Shown here: piece by piece, positions 16,518 to 24,426 of the stretch | Position numbering within the stretch: position 1 is the first letter of the stretch | How the letters are laid out: each line of letters begins with the position of its first letter | NCBI GenBank assembly: GCA_937892955.1 | Contig: CALBKH010000083.1 | Coordinates: 1 to 64,000, forward strand | Reading direction: 5' to 3' | DNA length: 64,000 nucleotides | Source: an uncultured Alphaproteobacteria bacterium | GTDB taxonomy: Bacteria; Pseudomonadota; Alphaproteobacteria; Rhizobiales; Ancalomicrobiaceae | Notes under the pieces: generated by a model | What the model was told of the DNA's origin: nothing | Databases searched by the model: none | Seen by the model: only the letters and a program-made list of their open reading frames with translations | Made by a program: the position numbers and the translations under genes

Positions 16518-17549
16518 GTGTCGGGTGAGGTGGCGAGCCGGTTCGGCGTGTTGTGGCTGCAGGCGGGCGCCTGCGGCGGCTGCTCCATGGCCTTCCTCGA
16601 CCACGGCCGCCGCGGTGTCTTCGCCGACCTCGAGGCCTTCGGTATCGATCTCCTGTGGCACCCCTCGCTGTCGGAGGCGACCGGCGAGGAGGTGGTGGAG
16701 ATCCTCCAGGGCATCGTCGACGGCCGTGTCCCCCTCGACGCTCTGGTGGTCGAGGGTACGGTCCTCACCGCCCCGAACGGCACCGGCCGCTTCCAGATGC
16801 TCGCCGGCACCGGAGCGAGCCTGCTCGACTGGATCCGCCGGCTGGCGCCGAAGGCCCGCCACATCGTCGCCGTCGGCAGTTGCGCCGCCTTCGGCGGCAT
16901 TCCCGCCGCTTCGCCCGACCCCGGCGAGGGCGTCGGCCTCCAATACGACGGAATCGACCGCGGCGGCGCGCTCGGTGCCGGCCATCGCGGCACCGCCGGC
17001 CTGCCGGTCGTCAACGTCGCCGGCTGCGCCCCCCACCCCGGCTGGATCGTCGAGACGCTGATCGCGCTGGCCGCCGGCGATCTCGCCGCGACCGATCTCG
17101 ACGCGCTCGGCCGCCCGAAATTCTTCGCCGACCACCTCGCCCACCACGGCTGTTCGCGCAACGAGTTCTACGAGTTCAAGGCGAGCGCCGAGGTCGCCTC
17201 CGACCGCGGCTGCCTGATGGAGCACCTCGGCTGCAAGGCGACGCAGGCGGTCGGCGACTGCAACCAGCGCGCCTGGAACGGCTCGGGCTCCTGCACCGAC
17301 GGCGGCTACGCCTGCATCGCCTGTACCTCGCCCGAGTTCGAGCGCGCCCGCGGCTTCCTGGCGACGCCGAAGATCGCCGGCATCCCCGTCGGCCTGCCGC
17401 TCGACATGCCCAAGGCCTGGTTCATGGCCCTCGCCGCCCTGTCGAAATCGGCGACGCCGAAACGGGTGCGGCTCAACGCCGTGAAGGATCACGTGGTCGT
17501 CCCACCGGGACGCGCCAAACGCTGGGGCGCGGAAGGAGGAGACGGTTGA
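16518..17549 (+). CDS. hupU: Regulatory (H2-sensing) [NiFe] hydrogenase small subunit
   Basis: HupU is the iron-sulfur small subunit of the sensor hydrogenase HupUV/HoxBC, a cytoplasmic H2 receptor. It has 343 residues. The proximal-cluster motif is an ordinary C-x2-C (GACGGCSM, Cys19 and Cys22), without the extra cysteine seen in HupS, and the second region is GSCAAFGG, without the second extra cysteine. There is no Tat signal, as expected for a sensor. The C-terminal part has the HHGCSRNEFYEF, CLMEHLGCKATQ and CIACTSPEF ligand sets. Start GTG 16518 is chosen because GAGGAGG at 16504-16510 is 7 bases upstream. Its stop overlaps the hupV start by four bases. No sigma-54 site was seen upstream, consistent with constitutive low expression of the sensor. 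Confidence 0.93.
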   Translation: MSGEVASRFGVLWLQAGACGGCSMAFLDHGRRGVFADLEAFGIDLLWHPSLSEATGEEVVEILQGIVDGRVPLDALVVEGTVLTAPNGTGRFQMLAGTGASLLDWIRRLAPKARHIVAVGSCAAFGGIPAASPDPGEGVGLQYDGIDRGGALGAGHRGTAGLPVVNVAGCAPHPGWIVETLIALAAGDLAATDLDALGRPKFFADHLAHHGCSRNEFYEFKASAEVASDRGCLMEHLGCKATQAVGDCNQRAWNGSGSCTDGGYACIACTSPEFERARGFLATPKIAGIPVGLPLDMPKAWFMALAALSKSATPKRVRLNAVKDHVVVPPGRAKRWGAEGGDG

Positions 17550-18997
17550 CCCGTATCGTCGTCGGACCGTTCAACCGGGTGGAAGGTGATCTCGAACTGA
17601 AACTCGACGTCGAGGACGATCGGGTCGTCGCCGCACGGGTGACGACGCCGCTCTACCGCGGCTTCGAACAGATCCTGATCGGCCGGCCGATCGGCGACGC
17701 CCTGGTGATCGCACCGCGCATCTGCGGCATCTGTTCGGTATCGCAGTCGCTCGCCGCGGCGAAGACTCTCGCCGCCTTCTCCGGCGCGGTTCCCGCCCCG
17801 AACGGCGCGCTCACCACCGCCCTCGCCCACGCCGCCGAGAATCTCGCCGACCACCTCTCGCACTTCTACCTGTTCTTCATGCCCGACTTCGCCCGCGCCG
17901 AATACGCCGGCCGAGCCTGGGCGGCGACCGTCGGCGCGCGCTTCACCGCGGTGAAGGGAAGCGCCGCCGCAGACTTCCTGCCGGCCCGCTCGCGCCTGCT
18001 CGAGATCATGGGCCTGATCGCCGGAAAATGGCCGCACAGCCTCGCCTTCCGCCCCGGCGGCACCACCCTCGCCCTCGACCTCGGCGCCAAGATGCGGCTG
18101 CGCGCCGTCCTCGCCGATGTCCGCGCCTTCCTCGAAACCACGCTCTTCGATCGGCGTCTCGAAGACATCGCCGCGATCGAGACGCCCGACGAGTTGGACC
18201 GCCTCGCCGCCGCGGGGCGGGGCGATTTCACCGTCTTCCTCAAACTCGCCGCCGATCTCGACCTCGCCCGGCTCGGCCGCGGCCCGGGCATGGTGATGAG
18301 TTACGGCGCCTACGCCGACGTCGGCAGCAGTGGCCCGTTCTTCGCCGCCGGCCTCTTCGACACCGCCACCGCGACGACCCGGCCGTTCGCCCCGGCCAAC
18401 ATCGTCGAGGACCCGGCTCATTCGTGGTTCGCCGGCGACGCCGGCTCCCCGAGCCGCGCCGAGACCCTGCCCGACATCGATCGCCCCGACGCCTACTCCT
18501 GGGCACGCGCCCCTCGCTACGACGGCCGTGCCGTCGAAGTCGGCGCCGTGGCTCGCCAACTGGTCGCCGGTCACCCGCTGGTCCGAGCGATGGTGGTGCG
18601 CGACGGCGGCACCACGGTCGCGAGCCGCGTCGTCGCGCGCCTGCTCGAAGTGGCGCTGGTCGTGCCGGCGATGGAGACCTGGGTCGGCGGCATCGTTCCG
18701 GCCGAGCCGTTCTGCGCCGTCGAAGGCGAACCCACCGACGGCTCCGGCATCGGCCTCGTCGAGGCGGCGCGCGGCGGCCTCGGCCACTGGATGACGGTGC
18801 GTGGCGGCCGCATCACCCGCTACCAGATCGTCGCACCGACCACCTGGAACTTCTCCCCCCGCGACGGCGACGGCCACTCCGGCCCGCTCGAGGGCGCGCT
18901 CGAGGGCACCACCCTCTCCGGCTTCGGCGCCAGAGCCGCCGCCGTCCAGCACGTGGTGCGCTCCTTCGATCCCTGCATGGTGTGCACCGCGCATTGA
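17546..18997 (+). CDS. hupV: Regulatory (H2-sensing) [NiFe] hydrogenase large subunit
   Basis: This 483-residue large subunit carries the NiFe site of the sensor. The N-terminal cysteine pair is in RICGIC at residues 58-63 and the C-terminal pair in DPCMVCTAH. The protein ends exactly at that histidine, so it lacks the C-terminal peptide that a maturation protease removes from energy-converting hydrogenases; this is diagnostic of HupV/HoxC. The start is TTG 17546, overlapping the hupU stop (TTGA), with AAGGAGGAG just upstream. HupUV signals H2 to the kinase HupT (35661), which sets the activity of HupR (34163). Confidence 0.93.
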   Translation: MTRIVVGPFNRVEGDLELKLDVEDDRVVAARVTTPLYRGFEQILIGRPIGDALVIAPRICGICSVSQSLAAAKTLAAFSGAVPAPNGALTTALAHAAENLADHLSHFYLFFMPDFARAEYAGRAWAATVGARFTAVKGSAAADFLPARSRLLEIMGLIAGKWPHSLAFRPGGTTLALDLGAKMRLRAVLADVRAFLETTLFDRRLEDIAAIETPDELDRLAAAGRGDFTVFLKLAADLDLARLGRGPGMVMSYGAYADVGSSGPFFAAGLFDTATATTRPFAPANIVEDPAHSWFAGDAGSPSRAETLPDIDRPDAYSWARAPRYDGRAVEVGAVARQLVAGHPLVRAMVVRDGGTTVASRVVARLLEVALVVPAMETWVGGIVPAEPFCAVEGEPTDGSGIGLVEAARGGLGHWMTVRGGRITRYQIVAPTTWNFSPRDGDGHSGPLEGALEGTTLSGFGARAAAVQHVVRSFDPCMVCTAH

Positions 18998-19113
18998 CGC
19001 GCGCCGGTCCGCTTCGAACGGCCTCCCGCCCCCGTCGATCGCCCCCGCACGACCGGAAAGCAGCTTTTCGTCGCCGGTCGCCGCCCTGACAGCGGATCGA
19101 ACCGATTCGCACC

Positions 19114-19133
19114 GACAAGGACGCCCCCTTGTC
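19114..19133. promoter_or_regulatory. Inverted repeat upstream of the hupS promoter (possible HupR site)
   Basis: GACAAGG (19114-19120) and CCTTGTC (19127-19133) are perfect 7-bp arms separated by six bases. The centre is about 75 bases upstream of the -24 element, the distance at which sigma-54 activators usually bind. The arms carry CAA/TTG ends like reported HupR half-sites but in inverted orientation, so assignment to HupR is a guess. Confidence 0.4.
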
Positions 19134-19198
19134 GCGCATCCCGTCGAAATCCGGCGGAATCCGTGGATTTCCGGAAGACGAAGAGCCGCGGGGTGAGT

Positions 19199-19213
19199 TG
19201 GCCCGCTCCTTGC
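19199..19213 (+). promoter_or_regulatory. Sigma-54 -24/-12 promoter of hupSLC
   Basis: TGGCCCGCTCCTTGC matches the sigma-54 consensus TGGCAcG-N4-TTGC, with GG at 19200-19201 and GC at 19212-19213 at the required spacing. It lies in the 316-base gap between hupV and hupS, about 100 bases before the hupS start, leaving a leader of roughly 90 bases. hupSL promoters of this regulon are known to use sigma-54 or related activators of the NtrC family, such as HupR encoded at 34163. Confidence 0.8.
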
Positions 19214-19313
19214 TGTCTCTATGGTCACGACGTCCGCGACGACCCCTCGTGCATCCACCATGCAGGTCGGGAGGCGGGCGGGCGAAGACGAAGTGCCATG
19301 GGGGAGGCTCGAG

Positions 19314-20396
19314 ATGAGTGCCGGGCAGGAAACGTTCTACGAGGTGATCCGTCGTCAGGGGATCACCCGCCGCAGCTTCACCAAGTTCTGTTCGTTGACC
19401 GCGGCGAGCCTCGGGCTCGGGCCGATGGCGGCGTCGCAGATGGCCCATGCGCTGGAAACCAAGCCGCGCATCCCGGTCATCTGGATGCACGGCCTCGAGT
19501 GCACCTGCTGCTCGGAGAGCTTCATCCGCTCGGCCCATCCGCTGGTCAAGGATGTCGTCCTGTCGATGATCTCGCTCGACTACGACGACACCATCATGGC
19601 CGCCGCCGGTCATCAGGCCGAAGCGATCCTCCAGGAGACCCGGCAGAAGTACAAGGGCCAGTACATCCTCGCCGTCGAGGGCAACCCGCCGCTCAACGAA
19701 GGCGGCATGTTCTGCATCGACGGCGGCCGGCCCTTCGTCGAGAAGCTGAAGGAGATGGCGGAAGACGCCATGGCGGTCATCGCCTGGGGCGCCTGCGCCT
19801 CGTGGGGCTGCGTCCAGGCGGCCAAGCCCAACCCGACCCAGGCGACGCCGATCGACAAGGTCATCAAGAACAAGCCGATCATCAAGGTGCCCGGCTGCCC
19901 GCCGATCGCCGAGGTGATGACCGGCGTCGTCACCTTCGTCACCACCTTCGGCCGGCTGCCCGAGCTCGACCGCCAGGGTCGGCCGAAGATGTTCTATTCG
20001 CAGCGCATCCACGACAAGTGCTACCGCCGGCCGCATTTCGACGCCGGCCAGTTCGTCGAGGAGTGGGATGACGACGGCGCCCGCAAGGGCTACTGCCTCT
20101 ACAAGATGGGCTGCAAGGGCCCGACCACCTACAACGCCTGCTCCACCGTCCGTTGGAACGGCGGCGTCTCCTTCCCCATCCAGTCCGGCCACGGCTGCAT
20201 CGGCTGTTCGGAAGAGGGCTTCTGGGACAAGGGCTCGTTCTACGACCGGCTCACCGGCATCAACCAGTTCGGCATCGAGGCCAACGCCGACAAGGTGGGC
20301 GCGACCGTCGCCGGCGTGGTGGCGGCCGGCGTCGCCGCCCATGCCGCGGTGACCGCGGTCAAGCGCGTGATCAAGAAGCCCGAGAACGTCGGTTGA
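19314..20396 (+). CDS. hupS: Uptake [NiFe] hydrogenase small subunit, oxygen-tolerant group 1d type
   Basis: HupS carries three iron-sulfur clusters that pass electrons from the NiFe site to HupC. It has 360 residues, with a Tat signal RRSFTKF (Arg19-Arg20) and likely cleavage after AHA at 46, so the enzyme works on the periplasmic side. The proximal-cluster cysteines are Cys63, Cys65, Cys66, Cys161, Cys166 and Cys195. After removing 46 residues these fall at 17, 19, 20, 115, 120 and 149, exactly the six positions of the [4Fe-3S] cluster of oxygen-tolerant hydrogenases. A hydrophobic C-terminal helix (VGATVAGVVAAGVAAHAAV) anchors it to the membrane. Start ATG 19314 follows GGGGGAGG. It is expressed from the sigma-54 promoter at 19199. 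Confidence 0.96.
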   Translation: MSAGQETFYEVIRRQGITRRSFTKFCSLTAASLGLGPMAASQMAHALETKPRIPVIWMHGLECTCCSESFIRSAHPLVKDVVLSMISLDYDDTIMAAAGHQAEAILQETRQKYKGQYILAVEGNPPLNEGGMFCIDGGRPFVEKLKEMAEDAMAVIAWGACASWGCVQAAKPNPTQATPIDKVIKNKPIIKVPGCPPIAEVMTGVVTFVTTFGRLPELDRQGRPKMFYSQRIHDKCYRRPHFDAGQFVEEWDDDGARKGYCLYKMGCKGPTTYNACSTVRWNGGVSFPIQSGHGCIGCSEEGFWDKGSFYDRLTGINQFGIEANADKVGATVAGVVAAGVAAHAAVTAVKRVIKKPENVG

Positions 20397-20443
20397 TCCG
20401 ACGGTCGTCCCCGACAGGTATCGAATTCTGAGGAAACGCCGTC

Positions 20444-22234
20444 ATGGGTATCCAGACACCGAACGGTTTCAATCTCGACAACTCCGGCAAGCGCGTCGTC
20501 GTCGATCCCGTCACCCGCATCGAGGGTCACCTACGCGTCGAGGTGAATGTCGACTCCAACAACGTCATCCGCAACGCCGTCTCCACCGGCACCATGTGGC
20601 GCGGCATCGAGGTGATCCTGCGCGGTCGCGATCCGCGCGACGCCTGGGCCTTCACCGAGCGCATCTGCGGTGTCTGCACCGGCACCCACGCGCTCACCTC
20701 GGTGCGCGCCGTCGAGAACGCCCTCGACATCAAGATCCCGGAGAACGCCAACTCCATCCGCAACATCATGCAGCTGTGCCTGCAGGTGCACGACCACCTC
20801 GTGCACTTCTATCACCTGCATGCCCTCGACTGGGTCGACGTGGTCTCGGCGCTCTCCGCCGACCCCAAGGCGACCTCGGCGCTCGCCCAGTCGATCTCCA
20901 ACTGGCCGCTGTCCTCACCCGGCTACTTCAAGGACCTGCAGACCCGGCTGAAGAAGTTCGTCGAATCGGGCCAGCTCGGCCCCTTCAAGAACGGCTACTG
21001 GGGTCATCCCGCCTACAAGCTGCCGCCGGAAGCCAACCTCATGGCGGTCGCCCACTACCTGGAGGCACTCGACTTCCAGAAGGAGATCGTCAAGGTCCAC
21101 ACCATCTACGGTGGCAAGAATCCCCATCCGAACTGGCTGGTCGGCGGCGTGCCCTGCGCCATCAACGTCGACGGCGTCGGCGCGGTCGGCGCCATCAACA
21201 TGGAACGCCTGAACCTGGTCTCGTCGATCATCGATCGCTGCATCGAGTTCACCGAACAGGTCTACATCCCCGACCTGATGGCCATCGGCTCGTTCTACAA
21301 GGACTGGCTCTACGGCGGCGGCCTGTCGTCGAAGTCGGTGATGAGCTACGGCGACATCCCCGAACATGCCAACGACTATTCGCCGGCCTCGCTGAAGCTG
21401 CCGCACGGCGTCATCCTCAACGGCAACCTGAACGAGGTGATGCCGGTCGACCTGAAGGATCCCGACCAGATCCAGGAGTTCGTCACCCACTCCTGGTACG
21501 AGTATCCGGACGAGACCAAGGGCCTGCACCCCTGGGACGGCGTCACCGTGCCCCATTACGAACTCGGTCCCAAGGCGAAGGGCACCAAGACCAACATCGA
21601 GGCGCTCGACGAGGAGGCGAAATACTCCTGGATCAAGTCGCCGCGGTGGAAGGGCAACGCCGTCGAGGTCGGCCCCCTCGCCCGCTACATCATCGGCTAC
21701 GCCCAGAAGAAGCCCGAGTTCAAGGACCCGGTCGACAAGCTCCTCAAGGATCTCGGCGTGCCGGTCTCCGCCCTGTTCTCGACGCTCGGCCGCACCGCGG
21801 CGCGCGCCCTCGAGTGCCAGTGGGCGGCGCATCAGATGCGGTATTTCCAGGACAAGCTGATGGCCGCCATCAAGGCCGGCGACTCGTCCACCGCCAACAC
21901 CGACAAGTGGAAGCCGGAGAGCTGGCCGAAAGAGGTCAAGGGCGTCGGCTTCACCGAGGCGCCGCGCGGCGCGCTCGGCCACTGGGTGAAGATCAAGGAC
22001 GGCAAGATCGACAACTATCAGGCCGTCGTGCCGACCACCTGGAACGGTTCCCCGCGTGACCCCAAGGGCAACATCGGCGCCTTCGAGGCGTCGCTGATGG
22101 ACACCCCGATGGCCGATCCCGAACAGCCCTTGGAGATCATCCGGACGCTGCACTCCTTCGATCCGTGTCTGGCGTGCTCGACCCACGTCATGAGCCCGGA
22201 CGGCCAGGAGATGTCGAAGGTCACGGTTCGCTGA
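20444..22234 (+). CDS. hupL: Uptake [NiFe] hydrogenase large subunit
   Basis: This catalytic subunit of 596 residues is the usual length for group 1 enzymes. NiFe ligands are Cys75/Cys78 in RICGVC and Cys575/Cys578 in DPCLACSTH. After His581 a 15-residue peptide (VMSPDGQEMSKVTVR) remains, which HupD should remove after nickel insertion. Other family stretches are DPVTRIEGHLR at 21-31 and WNGSPRDPKGN. It oxidises H2 in the periplasm and passes electrons through HupS and HupC to the quinone pool. It follows hupS by 47 bases and is separated from hupC by a strong hairpin at 22248-22275. Confidence 0.97.
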   Translation: MGIQTPNGFNLDNSGKRVVVDPVTRIEGHLRVEVNVDSNNVIRNAVSTGTMWRGIEVILRGRDPRDAWAFTERICGVCTGTHALTSVRAVENALDIKIPENANSIRNIMQLCLQVHDHLVHFYHLHALDWVDVVSALSADPKATSALAQSISNWPLSSPGYFKDLQTRLKKFVESGQLGPFKNGYWGHPAYKLPPEANLMAVAHYLEALDFQKEIVKVHTIYGGKNPHPNWLVGGVPCAINVDGVGAVGAINMERLNLVSSIIDRCIEFTEQVYIPDLMAIGSFYKDWLYGGGLSSKSVMSYGDIPEHANDYSPASLKLPHGVILNGNLNEVMPVDLKDPDQIQEFVTHSWYEYPDETKGLHPWDGVTVPHYELGPKAKGTKTNIEALDEEAKYSWIKSPRWKGNAVEVGPLARYIIGYAQKKPEFKDPVDKLLKDLGVPVSALFSTLGRTAARALECQWAAHQMRYFQDKLMAAIKAGDSSTANTDKWKPESWPKEVKGVGFTEAPRGALGHWVKIKDGKIDNYQAVVPTTWNGSPRDPKGNIGAFEASLMDTPMADPEQPLEIIRTLHSFDPCLACSTHVMSPDGQEMSKVTVR

Positions 22235-22247
22235 TCCCGTGAAGACG

Positions 22248-22275
22248 GCGACCGGCGGGCTCCCCCGCCGGTCGC
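22248..22275 (+). terminator. Strong intercistronic hairpin between hupL and hupC
   Basis: GCGACCGGCGGG (22248-22259) and CCCGCCGGTCGC (22264-22275) pair perfectly over 12 bp with loop CTCC. There is no T-run, so it is more likely an mRNA-stabilising or partial attenuation element that lets hupSL be made in excess of the downstream genes than a full terminator. Confidence 0.65.
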
Positions 22276-22350
22276 TGCGAACCTCGAGCGAAGAACGAGA
22301 CGATCGCACCCGGCCGACCACGTCGACGGGGCGACCATCGGGAGGGATCC

Positions 22351-23076
22351 ATGAACCAGATCGTCGAGTTGCAGGGCGCGCTGGACGCACACGGCGAACG
22401 CGTCGAAGCCCGCCAGACCATCTACGTCTACGAAGCCCCGGTCCGCCTGTGGCACTGGGTGAACGCGCTGTGCATCGTGGTGCTGTGCATTTCGGGCTGG
22501 TTCATCGGCTCGCCGCTGCCCTCGGTGCCGGGCGAGGCGAGCCAGAACTTCCTGATGGGCTATATCCGCTTCGCCCATTTCGCCGCCGGTCAGGTGATCG
22601 CCGTCGCCCTGCTGATGCGCATCTATTGGGCCTTCGTCGGCAACACCTACGCCCGTCAGGTCTTCTATCTGCCCTTCTGGGACAAGACCTGGCTCTGGGG
22701 CGTGTGGTTCGAGCTCAAGTGGTATCTCTTCCTCACCAAGGATCCGAAGAAGTACATCGGCCACAACCCGCTCGGGCACGTCGCGATGTTCGCCTTCATG
22801 CTGTTCCTGGTGTTCATGATCTGCACCGGATTCGCCCTCTATTCGGAAGGGACCGGCATCGACAGCTGGCAGCACGCGCTGTTCGGCTGGGTCTTCGGTA
22901 TCTTCCCCAACAGCCAGGACGTCCACACCTTCCATCACCTGGGCATGTGGGCGATCGTCATCTTCGCCATCGTCCACATCTATGCGGCGGTGCGCGAGGA
23001 CATCATGTCCCGCCAGAGCATGATCTCGTCGATCATTTCCGGCGAACGCGTCTTCCGCGACGACTTCAGGGACTGA
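22351..23076 (+). CDS. hupC: Ni/Fe-hydrogenase b-type cytochrome subunit
   Basis: HupC is the membrane cytochrome b that anchors HupSL and passes electrons to quinone. It has 241 residues with four hydrophobic helices (about 30-50, 72-92, 140-165, 200-222). Heme-ligand histidines are visible in VRLWHWVNA near 30-36, FAHFAAGQ near 75, and FHHLGMW/IVHIYAAVRED near 196-215. The first residues precede the family start YVYEAPVRLWHW by about 25, which is typical. It ends four bases before hupD. Confidence 0.95.
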   Translation: MNQIVELQGALDAHGERVEARQTIYVYEAPVRLWHWVNALCIVVLCISGWFIGSPLPSVPGEASQNFLMGYIRFAHFAAGQVIAVALLMRIYWAFVGNTYARQVFYLPFWDKTWLWGVWFELKWYLFLTKDPKKYIGHNPLGHVAMFAFMLFLVFMICTGFALYSEGTGIDSWQHALFGWVFGIFPNSQDVHTFHHLGMWAIVIFAIVHIYAAVREDIMSRQSMISSIISGERVFRDDFRD

Positions 23077-23080
23077 GCCG

Positions 23081-23686
23081 ATGGGTGCGCTCGATCGTCA
23101 CCGTGAGCGGCGGCAGGGAGACCTCCCCCGCGTCCTCGTCCTCGGCATCGGCAACATCCTGTGGGCCGACGAAGGGTTCGGCGTGCGCGCGGTGGAGGAG
23201 TTCCACCGCCGCTATCGGGTCCCCGACCATGTCACCGTCCTCGACGGCGGCACTCAGGGGCTCTACCTCGTCAACTTCCTGCAGGAACACGACCGGCTCC
23301 TCGTCTTCGACGCCATCGACTACGGCCTCGAGCCGGGCACGATGAAGATCGTGCGCGACGACGAGGTGCCGAAATTCACCGGCGCCAAGAAGATGAGCCT
23401 GCACCAGACCGGCTTCCAGGAGGTCCTCTCCGCCGCAGACCTGCTCGCCGCCTACCCCGAGACGCTGGCGCTGATCGGTTGCCAGCCCCTCGATCTCGAG
23501 GATTGGGGCGGCCCGCTCACCGAACCGGTGCGGGCGACCCTCGACCGCGCCCTCGACGCGGCGTTGGCGATCCTCGCCGAGTGGGGTATCACGGTCGAGC
23601 CGCGCGTCGGCGAGATCGAGGCGGACGATCGCCTCCTCGCCAACGACATCGACTTCGCCGCCTACGAGCGTCGCATCGAAGCCTGA
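23081..23686 (+). CDS. hupD: Hydrogenase maturation protease for HupL
   Basis: This 201-residue HyaD/HupD endopeptidase checks nickel insertion and removes the C-terminal peptide of HupL. The conserved N-terminus LVLGIGNILWADEGFGVRAVE at about 17-37 contains the first nickel-binding acidic residue, and FDAIDYGLEPG near 78-88 the second; the histidine is in MSLHQTGFQEVL near 105-115. It follows hupC directly. HupV, which has no tail, would not need it. Confidence 0.95.
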   Translation: MGALDRHRERRQGDLPRVLVLGIGNILWADEGFGVRAVEEFHRRYRVPDHVTVLDGGTQGLYLVNFLQEHDRLLVFDAIDYGLEPGTMKIVRDDEVPKFTGAKKMSLHQTGFQEVLSAADLLAAYPETLALIGCQPLDLEDWGGPLTEPVRATLDRALDAALAILAEWGITVEPRVGEIEADDRLLANDIDFAAYERRIEA

Positions 23687-23727
23687 GGCGGGTGCCGCCG
23701 GCCCCGCCCGTCACGTCAGCGAGATGC

Positions 23728-23756
23728 GCCGGCCCGCGGATCCTCCGCGCGCCGGC
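23728..23756 (+). other. Hairpin between hupD and hupF
   Basis: GCCGGCCCGCGGA and TCCGCGCGCCGGC pair with one internal mismatch around a TCC loop. It has no T-run; it may shape transcript processing within the hupSLCDF unit. Confidence 0.45.
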
Positions 23757-23779
23757 TTCGTCGTCGAGAGGACCCGATC

Positions 23780-24082
23780 ATGTGTCTCGGCATCCCCATG
23801 ACCGTCGTCGAAGGCGACGACATGCAGGCCCTGGTCGAGCGGCGCGGTGAGACCCGCCGGATCTCGATGATGCTGGTCGGCGAGCAGCCGGTCGGCGCGA
23901 TCGTCCTCGTCCACATCGACAGCGCCGTCCGCGTCCTCGACGCCGCCGAGGCGAAGCTCATCGACGACGGCCTCGACGGCGTCGCCGCTGCCCTGGAAGG
24001 CCGCGACTTCGAGCACCTCTTCGCCGATCTGGTCGATCGCGAGCCGCAGTTGCCGGATCACCTGCTGAAGCCGGAAAGCTGA
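23780..24082 (+). CDS. hupF: HupF, HypC-family hydrogenase assembly chaperone
   Basis: This 100-residue paralogue of HypC begins with the required MCLGIPM (Cys2 used to carry the Fe(CN)2CO unit) and has the LVHIDSAVRVLD segment of the family. It is longer than HypC at 31701 by about 23 residues at the C-terminus, as is usual for HupF. In related systems HupF works with HupK and protects HupL during assembly in air. It is the last gene before the 344-base gap that holds the second sigma-54 promoter. Confidence 0.93.
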   Translation: MCLGIPMTVVEGDDMQALVERRGETRRISMMLVGEQPVGAIVLVHIDSAVRVLDAAEAKLIDDGLDGVAAALEGRDFEHLFADLVDREPQLPDHLLKPES

Positions 24083-24258
24083 CGGACACTCCGCCCGCCG
24101 CAGCTGCCTGACCGGCCTCGGCCGCTCCATCACCGTTTCCCCGTTTCGACCCGGAAGACACACGTTCCACGGGTATGCGAGCCCATGCGCCTGCGATTTC
24201 GGGTCGACATTCTACGTGGATGACTCGCGTCCGCCGCCTCCGGCTGCCGAATTCGGTC

Positions 24259-24293
24259 TTGGAAATGTGATTTCCAATTATTGGAAATCCAAT
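24259..24293. promoter_or_regulatory. Paired dyads upstream of the hupG promoter (possible HupR sites)
   Basis: TTGGAAAT-GTG-ATTTCCAA (24259-24277) is a perfect 8-bp dyad, followed at once by ATTGG-AAAT-CCAAT (24280-24293). The half-site TTGGAAA recurs again as TTTCCA...TGGAAT at about 24361-24376. The two dyads lie about 90-125 bases before the -24 element, as expected for enhancer sites of a sigma-54 activator. The TTG/CAA ends resemble HupR half-sites. Confidence 0.5.
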
Positions 24294-24382
24294 GATCATG
24301 GCGGACCACGGAAGCGTTTCCTCCACCCTGCCGAAACGGCGGAATCCCTAGAGATCCGCTTTCCACCGACTGGAATCGCGTT

Positions 24383-24397
24383 TGGCACGCGCATTGC
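24383..24397 (+). promoter_or_regulatory. Sigma-54 -24/-12 promoter of hupG-hyp operon
   Basis: TGGCACGCGCATTGC is a perfect match to the consensus TGGCACG-N4-TTGC. Its GC at 24396-24397 lies 30 bases before the hupG start, giving a short leader that contains the ribosome binding site GGGAGG. It would drive hupGHIJK and hypABFCDE independently of the hupSLCDF unit. Confidence 0.88.
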
Positions 24398-24426
24398 GAA
24401 GTACGGGGAAACACCAGGGAGGACCC

